Shown here in pieces: positions 10,783 to 20,387 of a stretch of DNA of 64,000 nt (the stretch's first letter is position 1; each line of letters begins with the position of its first letter). Source of the DNA: Meira nashicola. Taxonomy: Eukaryota; Basidiomycota; Exobasidiomycetes; Exobasidiales; Brachybasidiaceae. Location of the stretch: contig BCJU01000001.1 of the NCBI GenBank assembly GCA_001600355.1, positions 1,261,178 through 1,325,177 of the forward strand, written 5' to 3'. The translations under genes and the position numbers were made by a program. Under the pieces are notes generated by a model. That model did not search any database, was not told the origin of the DNA, and saw nothing but the letters and a program-made list of their open reading frames with translations.

Positions 10783-13246
10783 TCGATTTCACCTTTACTC
10801 AAAATTTCATCCACGGCATCTTCTTTCCTTGTTTTCATCTTTGGTAGTGGATGTACCATGTATTCATATCATGCATGAAAGATAATCCTGATTTTCCTTT
10901 CAAAATTGCACAATTTAGGAGGGGGAGATGAAGGAAAGGAAGTTTGTCAAGTGGTCTGAGAGGCATTTTCGATCATGTTGGGCCTCTGCTTTTTTCTAAT
11001 CATTGTGGACGATAAGGAGATGATGACATTGGTCTGTACAGTTTCATTCACTCCGCTTATTTGCCCCGTAATGATTTTCTTCATATGTTTCATTATACAC
11101 AAAATTTCTCGCATACTGCACACGATCATGGCATCAAACACTAAAGCAATACATATGCTTACGATTTCAAAATAAAATGCTTATTTGGGACGAGATAGAA
11201 TGATCAGCTCATTATCCGCCCTTACCGATTTGCTTGAGATGAGGGTAGCTTTGATTATCAGCGTCAAAGTAGTTTACAATGACATAGTAAGAGCGGCTCG
11301 AGATCCCATTCATAAAGGAATAATAGCCTTTACCATCGAAATTGAGTCCGTGTATTTTGTTTAAGCTAGAGTTGTATCGTCATTGTCAAGTGATTTGTCT
11401 AAATAGACTGATTATGAGTTCTGGGCGTGAGAATTCAAACAAGGCCTCATCCGCCGCATCTTTAAAATCATCCTTTAAGCTCCGGGCTGTCCGCTTCACA
11501 CGGCTGGCCAGCCAGCCATCCAGCAGCTACATATTCTGTTTGTAGAGCTACAGTAAGCAGAAAGGGCTGAGGAGAAATATTTTTTGCGTAGACTATGGCT
11601 GACAGACAAGCCAAAAAGAATAGGACTTCAAGCTGTGTAGGGTGTAGTGCATGATGACAGTTAAATTTGTTTCTTTTTTAAACTACGTTTGTAGCCTGAC
11701 AATGAAGTTTCCAAACGCTGCGCCTTCGTGTGTTGGCGTAGCGTAGCGTAGAGCATGAAGAACTCGCTCTGTGTGCTGTTTTAAACTTGATAGAAAAGGA
11801 GAGTGACAGGCAAAGTGCCTGAAATGCAACAACACCTCACCTTTTATTTGATCAAGTTACGCACGGGTACCAGCCCAAGGGGAATTGCAAGTTGGTTAGA
11901 ACTGTGCAAGTATTATGACTGATGAATTGCCCTAAATGGGATTCGCGTTTTGTCTATTGTTTGCGTGTTTCGATCTGATCGTATGTAGAATGTCCCACTA
12001 CTGTACATACATAGTACGTACGAGGCCCTTTGTTCTATTCTGGAAGATCAATTGGATTCCTCTTTGAACGGACTTTATCCAGTGTTTACTACCATCAATC
12101 TCTCCCTTTCTTCTTCGTCACCTTTTTCCAATAAAGGCGGAGTTGATGTATCTCTTTTTGATCGGATATTCAAAACGATAAAAGGGCTGCATTCGAATAG
12201 GCTGATTAAGCCGAACGGCAACTCCATCATCCTAAAAGCCACAACATCATACCAACTGTTCGTCATTCAAAAGCTTTTTTGGGGATCTGAGCTCAGTCGG
12301 ATCATCACTTCTCGGAAAGCCTTTCCCAAGAGAGAAGTGCTCAAAAAGAATTCTCGTGCGGAAAACAATACGAAATTAGTATCAGCAAGCGGTCCTTCAC
12401 TATTCGGCGTACCTCCAGCATAAGCTAAACATTGACGGTACCGCTTTTTTTGCATTCAAGTCCTTCGATCATTTTGTCGGTCTTTCTTTGCGCGAACAGG
12501 AACTTCTTTTTGATATCTCATTTTAGCTGAGAATTCCATCATTGAAGCGGCCTGCAGACGAACAAAATTATTTCTACCGCTTCTTTTTCTTTGTGTTGAA
12601 TCTCCTATACGCCTCATCCTTTTTTCACATATTTTGGAAGCTCCTGAGATTATTGTGATAGGAGCGTCGTACACACTGAATAAATCACGACGTCACTTCA
12701 TCCATCATTCTTGGTTGGTTGCATATACTGCAATTCCTCGAAAGAAGTAAAAACCTCTCAACATTTTCGATCTTCAAATCCTTCACTTCAAGACAAATTC
12801 TCTGATTAGGCGGCGTGCCGTGTACGATTGCATAGTCAAAAGCTTATCGGCCCGTCTCTTTCTTCTGCAATTTCGGACGACGGTTCCTCGACGCGAGAAA
12901 AAAAGGAAAGGGTACAAGTTACTTGACTATTGAATGTTCATTCTGGGCGCTCAATAATATATCATTTTGCGTAATCACGTCAGACAAACTTCACATTGAT
13001 CTACAACATCCAAAAGTTTGGCAACGGAAAAAGCAAGCTATCAATTCTCTTTCACCCTTGTTCAAACGATTGTGATCCACTCTCTGCGATCTTGTGTGAA
13101 TAATCAACAGGTAATTTCGACACCGTCGATATCTCTTTTGCATCTTTTGGCGTCACGTAAGCGTACCGTTCTTTGCAAACTTTGGTCAAATCGATTTTTG
13201 CAAATTTGTATCATCCATCTCTCACATCAACATTGAATCTGTTATC
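10783..13246. other. Long intergenic region, possible gene relic on minus strand
   Basis: No intact gene recognised over 2.4 kb. The first 400 bases should be RPS5 3' region. On the minus strand about 11220-11390 reads as an open, protein-like stretch of 55 codons ending in a stop (GKGYYSFMNG and SYYVIVNYFDAD are legible). It is preceded in the same frame by two stops and then by another open stretch up to about 11530. This could be a decayed gene end or chance. The rest, including a plus-strand open frame at 12052-12423 that contains no ATG, gives no support for coding. The right end is the G-beta promoter. Confidence 0.35.
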
Positions 13247-14287
13247 ATGGCTGCTGTTGAACTACAGGAAAAGATCGCAGCAGCGCGAAGGGAGGCGGAT
13301 GGATTGAAGGAGCAGATACGGTCACGAAGGGATAAGATGGCAGACACAAGTTTAAGGGCAATGGCTGCAGAAATAGAACCTCTACCGCGTATTATGATGA
13401 AACCAAGAAGAACGTTAAAAGGGCATTTGGCCAAGATTTATGCAATGCATTGGGCATTCGACAAAAGGCATTTGGTTTCTGCTTCGCAAGATGGAAAATT
13501 GATCGTTTGGGATGCATATACCACCAATAAAGTTCATGCTATTCCTCTTCGATCTTCGTGGGTAATGACATGCGCATATGCTCCTTCCGGGAACTTGGTC
13601 GCATGTGGTGGTTTGGATAATATTTGTAGTATCTATAACCTTAAATCAAGAGAAGGAAATGTCAAGGTGGCCCGCGAATTGAGCGCGCATACAGGATATT
13701 TGAGCTGTTGTCGATTCTTGAACGATCGTCAAATACTGACAAGTTCTGGAGATATGACTTGTATGCTGTGGGATATCGAGGCAGGCGTACGTGTACAAGA
13801 ATTCAACGATCATACAGGAGATGTAATGAGCATTTCATTGAGTCCCAATCCAAACTTGTTCGTTTCTGGAGCATGCGATGCTATGGCTAAATTGTGGGAT
13901 ATACGATCAGGGAAAGCAGTCCAAACGTTTTCAGGACATGAAAGCGATATCAATGCAGTCACTTTCTTCCCTAACGGTGATGCATTTGCAACAGGATCCG
14001 ATGATGCTTCTTGTCGTTTATTCGATTTACGAGCAGATCGAGAGTTGAACTCATACACTCACGATAACATACAATGCGGTATCACATCCGTAGCCTTTAG
14101 CGCTTCCGGACGTTTATTGTTTGCAGGATATGACGATTACAACTGCAATGTTTGGGATACGCTCAAAGGAGAACGTGTGGGTGTTTTAGCAGCCCATGAG
14201 AACCGAGTCAGTTGCTTGGGCGTCAGCACAGACGGAATGGCGTTATGTACGGGAAGTTGGGATAGCCGTCTATTGGTTTGGGCATAA
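13247..14287 (+). CDS. Heterotrimeric G protein beta subunit
   Basis: Membrane-associated signalling subunit that pairs with G-gamma and, in fungi, relays pheromone or nutrient cues to cAMP and MAPK pathways. Intronless, 346 aa, the usual family length. Residues 1-50 form the N-terminal coiled coil that grips G-gamma ([20 protein letters not shown]). Seven WD repeats follow, opening with [13 protein letters not shown] and closing with WDSRLLVWA; typical blade ends such as KLIVWD, CMLWD, AKLWD, NVWD are visible. The start is the first ATG after a pyrimidine- and CAT-rich leader. Orthologue of fungal Gpb1/Bpp1-type proteins; identification is secure at family level. Confidence 0.96.
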   Translation: MAAVELQEKIAAARREADGLKEQIRSRRDKMADTSLRAMAAEIEPLPRIMMKPRRTLKGHLAKIYAMHWAFDKRHLVSASQDGKLIVWDAYTTNKVHAIPLRSSWVMTCAYAPSGNLVACGGLDNICSIYNLKSREGNVKVARELSAHTGYLSCCRFLNDRQILTSSGDMTCMLWDIEAGVRVQEFNDHTGDVMSISLSPNPNLFVSGACDAMAKLWDIRSGKAVQTFSGHESDINAVTFFPNGDAFATGSDDASCRLFDLRADRELNSYTHDNIQCGITSVAFSASGRLLFAGYDDYNCNVWDTLKGERVGVLAAHENRVSCLGVSTDGMALCTGSWDSRLLVWA

Positions 14288-14857
14288 ATAACGAGAACAA
14301 CATCTGATGGATAACGTTTGTCCAATTCAGACGGGACAATTATGCAACCGCTTCTTTTTTTCCTCTTGAACATTCACCTAGCTCAACACAGAGATACCCT
14401 CTTGTCCGAATATTTCTTCATCATCAAGCTAACAGCAACGTCCTCTCTCTCGTCATACCAGTTACGGACACTTGCGACATACCCAAATTTCGCCACGTCT
14501 CATTGTTCAAATTTGACACAGGAATCAAGATCCTGCCTGTCTGAGAAAAAGAATTGTTCTTTTGTCTTTTTCTCATCAAACTATTCTCTCTCAATTTCGT
14601 GCACCTATTTTTCCAAGATTCAATGAAGATTGAAGGGGACTTTGCTGAAATTCAATCCGTTCATCTCCATGAGAAGATGCCTGCTTGTTACTTTCTCTTT
14701 ATACTATATATCTCCAGTTCCCTTTTCTTCTCTAGGTCAATTCTTTCATCCCAAGTCGTGTCCAATTCCGATCGATTCATACTACCATTCAATAGCATTG
14801 ATTCAGCTCTCATTTTGCGGTGTGATTAATTACATTGTCATAATATACATACGGGTC
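14288..14857. terminator. Convergent 3' region of G-beta and NSE2
   Basis: 570 bases lie between the two stop codons of convergent genes. The plus strand is T- and C-rich, with open stretches that lack a sensible start or any recognisable sequence. It probably holds both 3' untranslated regions and polyadenylation sites. Confidence 0.35.
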
Positions 14858-15847
14858 TCAGTCCAACAGTACCGCTGAATTTTGCGTTCGATCACGCTGT
14901 AGACGACGCTCTTGTCTTCTGGAAAAGTTTCTGCATTCTCTCGTGAAATCAGGATCTTCATATAAATCCTTCTTACTTAATTTTGTTCGACATCCGGCAG
15001 GACATTCTTTCAATGAATTTCCCAAAAAGTCCAAGATCGCTTCTCGTTCATATGCATGTTGACAAACTTTGCTCTTCATCGGATTTTGCATGATGCGTAA
15101 TGTTAATGGACACTTGTATTCTGCTTTTGAAGCACCACCATACACTGCGATTTCATCCGTTTCTTCTTCTACTTCATCAGTCTCTGCCGGAATGATATCT
15201 ATCAAAGGAGGCATTGGACCTTCATTTAAAGCCGACCAAATTTTTGATCGATAACGTTCGTATAGTTTGTGTTGGCCGTATCGCTGTCTTTGTGTTTTGC
15301 CATTTAGCTCATTTATAGCTTGATCTACTTCTCTTTGATACAATTCCGGCGCATCTTCTACTTGTTCTCCTTTACTCAACCGATCACGAAGATTTTGTAA
15401 TTTACCCTTTCGTATTTCTGTCTCTTCACGAAGTGCTATAAGATGACGACAAATTTCATCGTATCGTATCAATTTTGCATCTGATTCATCACCTTTTCTA
15501 TCAGAAATAGCATCAGCCCTTTGTTCTGCAATGTCGGATATTGAACTGATCCAATCTTTTAATGAAGTATCCATAATAGGCCAATTCATATCAATGGTAG
15601 CCTTGATTCCTGCATCAGCGGCTGCATGACTGAGAGGGAAAGATCTTTGATCGAATTCGTGCAAGGCTTCATCTATATCTCCAATCGCATCAACATGATC
15701 GATCCCATTTGTTTGTACTACATTTTCATCTTCTTCCATTCCATTTTGCATTGAAGTTTCAGGTTCTGATGTGATTGCTGTGCTTTCTATCGGTCGACCT
15801 CTACTTGAATGCACTCCAGATCTTCTCGAAGTTGAAGAGGATGACAT
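14858..15847 (-). CDS. NSE2: SMC5/6 complex E3 SUMO ligase Nse2 (Mms21)
   Basis: SUMO E3 ligase docked on Smc5, acting in recombination-dependent repair and replication-fork processing in the nucleus. From the ATG at 15847 the product is 329 aa; an upstream in-frame GTG was not used. The SP-RING spans about 245-300: YKCPLTLRIMQNPMKSK, then VCQHAYEREAI, then a CPAGC pair. This gives the C...C-H-C-C pattern typical of Nse2 with the conserved CPLTL start. The middle (about 95-230) is helical, as expected for the Smc5-binding arm. The N-terminus is Ser-rich and disordered. The CPAGC spacing is slightly tighter than the usual CPVxGC. Transcribed divergently from CTP synthase. Confidence 0.88.
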   Translation of the reverse strand: MSSSSTSRRSGVHSSRGRPIESTAITSEPETSMQNGMEEDENVVQTNGIDHVDAIGDIDEALHEFDQRSFPLSHAAADAGIKATIDMNWPIMDTSLKDWISSISDIAEQRADAISDRKGDESDAKLIRYDEICRHLIALREETEIRKGKLQNLRDRLSKGEQVEDAPELYQREVDQAINELNGKTQRQRYGQHKLYERYRSKIWSALNEGPMPPLIDIIPAETDEVEEETDEIAVYGGASKAEYKCPLTLRIMQNPMKSKVCQHAYEREAILDFLGNSLKECPAGCRTKLSKKDLYEDPDFTRECRNFSRRQERRLQRDRTQNSAVLLD

Positions 15848-16352
15848 TTTTATATGGCTGTCAGATGCCAAAATGTTCTTGTTGTCTTTCTGCACACGTC
15901 ACTTTCTAGAAATGGTGTTGGTCTTTGGAAAGTGTACTTTACGCGTATGGCTAGGTTGATTAAAGTTTTGAAACGTTGCTCAGCTTTACCTGCTTTATCT
16001 GCAGCAGTTTAAAAGTCGTCACGCCCTGTCGAAACGCGTCGCGAGTTTAAAAAAAAATAGAAGGCGTAGTACGCCGCTTTTGTTTCTTTTCTGGGCGTAC
16101 GAGATGTTCTTCAACTCAGCTGGCCTTTTAGGTTATAAAAATAAGAAGAGCGAAACATCAGTCAAAAATTTCAGTTCCTTGAACGCGTTTAGGAAGGCAA
16201 AAGTGGATTTTTTGTTGTCAGAAAAAAAATTATGAGAAAAATGAGGATGTCTTATGCAAGAAATTGATGGCCTTCTTCCTTGTTTTTGACTACGATACCC
16301 ACTCTAAGCAACCTCATCTCTCCCCATCGTCGTCACCTTTGCCAAAGTCAAA
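15848..16352. promoter_or_regulatory. Divergent promoter region of NSE2 and CTP synthase
   Basis: 505 bases between the two start codons. The final 40 bases before the CTP synthase ATG are C/T-rich, a common feature of highly expressed fungal genes. Nothing coding seen. Confidence 0.4.
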
Positions 16353-18383
16353 ATGAAGTACATCGTTGTTAGTGGTGGTGTGATTTCCGGTATTGGAAAA
16401 GGTGTCATTGCCTCTTCTACTGGATTGTTGCTCAAGACGTTAGGATTGAAAGTAACAGCCATCAAAATTGATCCATATATGAACATCGATGCAGGTACAA
16501 TGGCTCCAACCGAACACGGTGAAGTTTTCGTTTTGGATGATGGAGGTGAAGTGGATCTCGATTTGGGAAATTACGAACGCTATTTGGACGTTACTCTAGG
16601 TCGAGAAAATAATATCACGACTGGAAAGATTTACAGGGAAGTGATTGAGAAGGAAAGAAGAGGTGATTATTTGGGAAAGACTGTGCAAATTGTGCCTCAT
16701 TTGACAACAGCAATTCAAGATTGGATCGAACGTGTATCGCATTTACCTGTCGATGATACCCAATCCACTCCTGATGTATGCATTGTGGAATTAGGTGGAA
16801 CTGTGGGTGATATTGAATCGGCACCTTTTGTAGAAGCTTTACGTCAATTCCAATTCAGAGTTGGTCAAGAAAACTTTGCTTTGATTCACGTCAGTCTTGT
16901 TCCAGTCGTGGGAGGAGAACAGAAGACGAAACCAACGCAAGCAGCAATTCGTGATCTTCGTGGTCTTGGTTTAGTACCCGATATGATTGCTGCCCGTTGT
17001 GTTGAACCTTTGGACAGAAGTGTGATTAACAAATTGTCCATGTTCTGTCATGTTGGCCCAGAACAAGTAATGGGCGTACACGATGTAAGCTCAACATATC
17101 ATGTTCCCCTTTTGCTGGAAAGACAAGGAATGGTACAATTTTTTGAAAAGAGACTACATTTGGACGTCAAAGGTGGAATCGCTCCTGCAATGAAAGAACG
17201 CGGAAATGATCTACGGAAACGATGGAAGGAACTGACAATCGGACATGATCACTTGTTGGAAAAAGTGGAAATTGTCTTGGTCGGAAAGTATACCTCTTTG
17301 CAAGACAGTTACATCTCCGTCGTCAAAGCATTAGAGCATGCCGCTTTACGTGTACATCGTCGATTGGATCTCAAATGGGTCGAAGCTGGAGATTTGGAAC
17401 CACAAACAGAGATTGATAACCCTGTAAGATATTACGCTTCTTGGCAGAGCATCTGTTCAGCAAAAGGTATTTTGATTCCAGGTGGATTTGGTCTACGAGG
17501 TACGGAAGGAATGATTGGTGCTGCAAAATGGGCTCGTGAACATCGTGTGCCGTTTTTGGGTATCTGTTTAGGTTTCCAAATTGCTGTTGTAGAATTTGCA
17601 CGTAACGTATGTGGAATTCAAGGTGCTGGATCAGCAGAATTGGACGCCAAGACTTCTGATCCAGTTGTGATTTATATGCCTGAAATATCCAAGACACATC
17701 TAGGTGGAACGATGAGATTAGGATTGCGCCCGACACTTTTCAATAAGGACAGTGAACGATCTAGCAAGATTCGTAAGTTGTATGGAGGAGCAGAAGCTAT
17801 TTGGGAACGTCATCGTCATAGATACGAAATCAATCCGGAATACATCGATCGAATCGAAAGAGGTTCGTCTAAAGCAATATCTCAAAATGTTTCAACAAAC
17901 GGAGGAAGACCGTCCACTCCACCACCAAAAGGATTGCGTTCCTTACCTACGAGCCCTTCGTTGAACCGTCAAGACAGCGGAGCTTTCCGTCCAAGTACAC
18001 CTGTTGAAGCTGGAACGGATAAATTATTGTTTATCGGAAGATCTGAATCGGGTGAGAGAATGCAAGTTGCCGAATTGATGCCTACATCTTCATCCGATCA
18101 AGGACATCCTTATTATGTTGGAATGCAAGCCCATCCCGAATTTGCTTCTCGTCCTTTGAATCCTAGTCCACCTTTCTTGGGTTTCGTTGCTGCTGCTGCC
18201 GGTCAAGATATCTTAGAAGAACAAATGCAAGTTCAAAAGAATTATAAAGCTCCACATCCACCAAGTTTGATGATTTTAGAAAGTGAACGTTTACGCAGAC
18301 AAGAAGTAGAAGCAAAAGAAGGAAATGCAGTAAATGGAACGACTGAGAAACCTGCAACCACACCTCCAGGATCGTCTAATTAG
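16353..18383 (+). CDS. URA7: CTP synthase
   Basis: Cytosolic enzyme that aminates UTP to CTP using glutamine and ATP, the last step of de novo pyrimidine nucleotide synthesis. Intronless, 676 aa. The synthetase domain opens with [16 protein letters not shown], the P-loop region, and keeps [10 protein letters not shown] and [12 protein letters not shown]. The glutamine amidotransferase domain carries the nucleophile Cys at about 405 in GICLGFQ and the His-Pro-Glu (HPEF) of the triad near the end. The protein is about 100 residues longer than yeast Ura7. The extra length comes mainly from a Ser/Thr-Pro-rich insertion within the amidotransferase domain (about 505-560; TPPP, TSPS, RPSTP) and a longer C-terminal tail. 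Such SP/TP sites suggest phospho-control, which is inference. Confidence 0.96.
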   Translation: MKYIVVSGGVISGIGKGVIASSTGLLLKTLGLKVTAIKIDPYMNIDAGTMAPTEHGEVFVLDDGGEVDLDLGNYERYLDVTLGRENNITTGKIYREVIEKERRGDYLGKTVQIVPHLTTAIQDWIERVSHLPVDDTQSTPDVCIVELGGTVGDIESAPFVEALRQFQFRVGQENFALIHVSLVPVVGGEQKTKPTQAAIRDLRGLGLVPDMIAARCVEPLDRSVINKLSMFCHVGPEQVMGVHDVSSTYHVPLLLERQGMVQFFEKRLHLDVKGGIAPAMKERGNDLRKRWKELTIGHDHLLEKVEIVLVGKYTSLQDSYISVVKALEHAALRVHRRLDLKWVEAGDLEPQTEIDNPVRYYASWQSICSAKGILIPGGFGLRGTEGMIGAAKWAREHRVPFLGICLGFQIAVVEFARNVCGIQGAGSAELDAKTSDPVVIYMPEISKTHLGGTMRLGLRPTLFNKDSERSSKIRKLYGGAEAIWERHRHRYEINPEYIDRIERGSSKAISQNVSTNGGRPSTPPPKGLRSLPTSPSLNRQDSGAFRPSTPVEAGTDKLLFIGRSESGERMQVAELMPTSSSDQGHPYYVGMQAHPEFASRPLNPSPPFLGFVAAAAGQDILEEQMQVQKNYKAPHPPSLMILESERLRRQEVEAKEGNAVNGTTEKPATTPPGSSN

Positions 18384-18444
18384 GAATTTGTATTGTGTAA
18401 TTATTGATCGCAACAATGAAATAGTATATATTTAGAGAGAGAGA

Positions 18445-18615
18445 GAGTATGACAGTAGTGCATCAGCAATGTATATGCTATGGAGTCCCTAGCTTCTGAA
18501 ATTACACAGAAAGAACGATGTGGTCTATGAAAGGAGAACTGCGGTCTGTAATACAAATAAACCGTGAATCAAAAGCTGCATGTATGCACTATTTGCGTTT
18601 CAGCGTGGGGCTTAG
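18445..18615. repeat. Direct repeat, left copy (about 171 bp)
   Basis: This stretch, starting 61 bases after the CTP synthase stop, recurs in the same orientation at 19616-19822. Long shared words include gtgcatcagcaat, gtggtctatgaaaggagaa and taaaccgtgaatc, with scattered substitutions. A GA dinucleotide run (about 18434-18446) adjoins its left edge. The left copy lacks a segment of about 50 bases present in the right copy, and has a few extra bases near its own 3' end. Confidence 0.85.
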
Positions 18616-18689
18616 GTGCCTTAGTATATAAATTAATCGAATGGTGTCAAGGACGTCAGAGAGAAGAAGAAAGTAAAACGAATAATGTT

Positions 18690-19560
18690 ATCAACATATT
18701 TAATATACCGGGGAAGAGGTTATACCACCCATGGTAGCCGCTTACGATTGAAGCACTGATTGAAACTGATCGAATAAATAATTTCCTTAAGTAAGTATTA
18801 GGACTAGATAATTTCCTATACTATATATAGGGCACCGAAGAATATTAGTAGTTAAATAATATATTATAAAGCTCGAAGAATTAAATAATTATAAATAATA
18901 TACGATATAGGGATGATTTTTATAACTATTTCCCTGAAAGCTTAAAGTTAGTTAATCCTTAGTAGAGCGGTCTATCCTCTTTTACTCCTAAAAAGATTAA
19001 CCGTAGACTTTATATTTAGAGATAGATCGAAGATTAAATATAAAACAAGAACCTAAAGAGCCTATACTTCTATATAATAAGCCTAGTTAACTAAATTATC
19101 TATATATATTACTTATAAGAAGTATAATACCTTCTCCTTCTATAGAAAGTATATTTAGCGAAGATCTTAATATAAATATTATCTCTAATACAGTAAATAT
19201 AACTATTATAAATATTTAAGAGGGTCAGATAGATTTAGCTTTAATAGAATCAGCGATCTAATCTATTCGATTAATTTATAACCAGGCGAATTATGAAATA
19301 ACTTCGGCTTAATTATCTGATCAAGGTAGCATCTATAGTACGTCTAACAGCTTCGTATATATTTATATTAATATCTTCTACCTTAATCGGTCTTATACCT
19401 AGTACGGCGTTTATCTCGATTGGCATAGAAGATATACTAGCTGTTTCCGTAGTGTCAGAGACAGAGGTGCCTATTTAAGATCCACTCAGACAGGCGGTAT
19501 TATATAGTACCGTTCTAAGTGCTATAGCACAGCATCGACAACTACCGAGCTTTCAACAAC
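18690..19560. repeat. AT-rich block with RIP-like dinucleotide bias
   Basis: Between the two direct repeats lies sequence dominated by TA steps and nearly devoid of CA and TG, most strongly at about 18770-19400. In 19021-19140 I counted about 25 TpA, 18 ApT, 1 CpA, 0 TpG, 6 ApC and 2 GpT. That is TpA/ApT near 1.4 and (CpA+TpG)/(ApC+GpT) near 0.1. An ordinary intergenic stretch at 8581-8700 gave roughly 0.4 and 2.7. This is the pattern left by C-to-T mutation at CpA, as in repeat-induced point mutation. No reading frame survives, so the original element cannot be named. Block edges are approximate. Confidence 0.65.
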
Positions 19561-19615
19561 TTCAAGTCAGGAGACTTTGGAAAGGGCAGTGCTTCATCCT
19601 CATTAAGTTGAATTA

Positions 19616-19822
19616 GAGTATGACATTAGTGCATCAGCAATAGATATGCTATAGAAAACCTAGCTTCTAAATGCCGCGGAAATCTGATCCAGGGAGCAGC
19701 TGAGATAAGGTGCTGAGCTTAGATTACACGGAAAGAACAATGTGGTCTATGAAAGGAGAACTGCGGTATGTAATATATATAAACCGTGAATCGAAAGTTA
19801 TAAGTATGCAAACGGGGCTTAG
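19616..19822. repeat. Direct repeat, right copy (about 207 bp)
   Basis: Same-orientation partner of 18445-18615. It contains about 50 extra bases after the shared agcttct segment, then rejoins the left copy through gtggtctatgaaaggagaa and ends at the shared ggggcttag. It lacks the TpA-rich mutation pattern of the block between the repeats. It ends about 140 bases before a small secreted-protein gene. Confidence 0.85.
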
Positions 19823-19960
19823 AACTCTTACAAACTTACTACTTGCCCCGTTATGGCACACAAACCAGCTTTGATATTCAGATTAAAACTTTTGTTTTAT
19901 TTTTCTTTCTGCCCTTCATCTTAGCATCTTCTTGTGACTTTTTCGGATAAGTGAACGAAT

Positions 19961-20387
19961 ATGCATAGTCGATTATTTGTATTGGCATTCTTATCCGCTG
20001 TGCTTTATATAGGAACAACATTGAGTGCTTCAGATGACCCTTCTCTCGAAAAGCCTCACAGTCCAGAGAAAACGAAACCAAGTGCGAGTACATGTGAGTA
20101 TTGATTAATTTAATTGAATAAATGCTCTATCTGACTTCTTTATTTTATCAGCAAAACCGCGGTTACGACGATCTCCAAGAATCATCATACCACCTCATCG
20201 TGATAGAAATTTAGCAATACAAAAATCGTTTGAAAAATTAAATGATAAAATTGAAAAGGCAAGAATTGAATTCGAAGAACGTAAAGCGAAAATTGAATCT
20301 GAAAAACGTAAAGATGAAGGTAAATTGCGAAAAATGGATTTGGATATTGAAAAAAATTTTAAACGTTTACAAATTTCAAAAGATTAA
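19961..20387 (+). CDS. Small secreted coiled-coil protein, unrecognised
   Basis: Spliced gene: exon 1 is 19961-20093, exon 2 is 20152-20387. The 58-nt intron has a GTGAGT donor and TCAG acceptor. The product is 122 aa. Residues 1-22 are a clear signal peptide (hydrophobic core LFVLAFLSAVLYIG, small residues before SAS). Then comes a Pro/Lys/Ser-rich stretch, a basic patch (PRLRRSPR) and a highly charged Lys/Glu helix over about the last 75 residues (for example RKAKIESEKRKDEG), likely coiled coil. The mature protein has no Cys. It sits directly beside the repeat island. I recognise no family; it fits the profile of a lineage-specific secreted protein or candidate effector, which is inference. 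Confidence 0.65.

Noticed and set aside
11220..11530. Minus-strand protein-like stretches, possible gene relic
   Set aside because: Two in-frame stops separate the stretches, no splice solution joins them convincingly, and I recognise no family. Mentioned only in the intergenic entry.
12052..12423. Plus-strand open frame of 123 codons
   Set aside because: It begins with TTG, contains no ATG at all, and shows no recognisable sequence; the opposite strand has interrupted frames of similar length.
12075..12674. Three consecutive minus-strand open frames in one phase
   Set aside because: They are separated by stops, lack any familiar motif, and no intron sites link them.
15848..15895. 16-residue upstream extension of NSE2
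   Set aside because: It would start with GTG; the ATG at 15847 is used.
18445..19822. Simple LTR retrotransposon
   Set aside because: The repeats do not begin with TG and end with CA, no target-site duplication is visible, and 1.4 kb is too short for an autonomous element. Kept only as a possible non-autonomous element.
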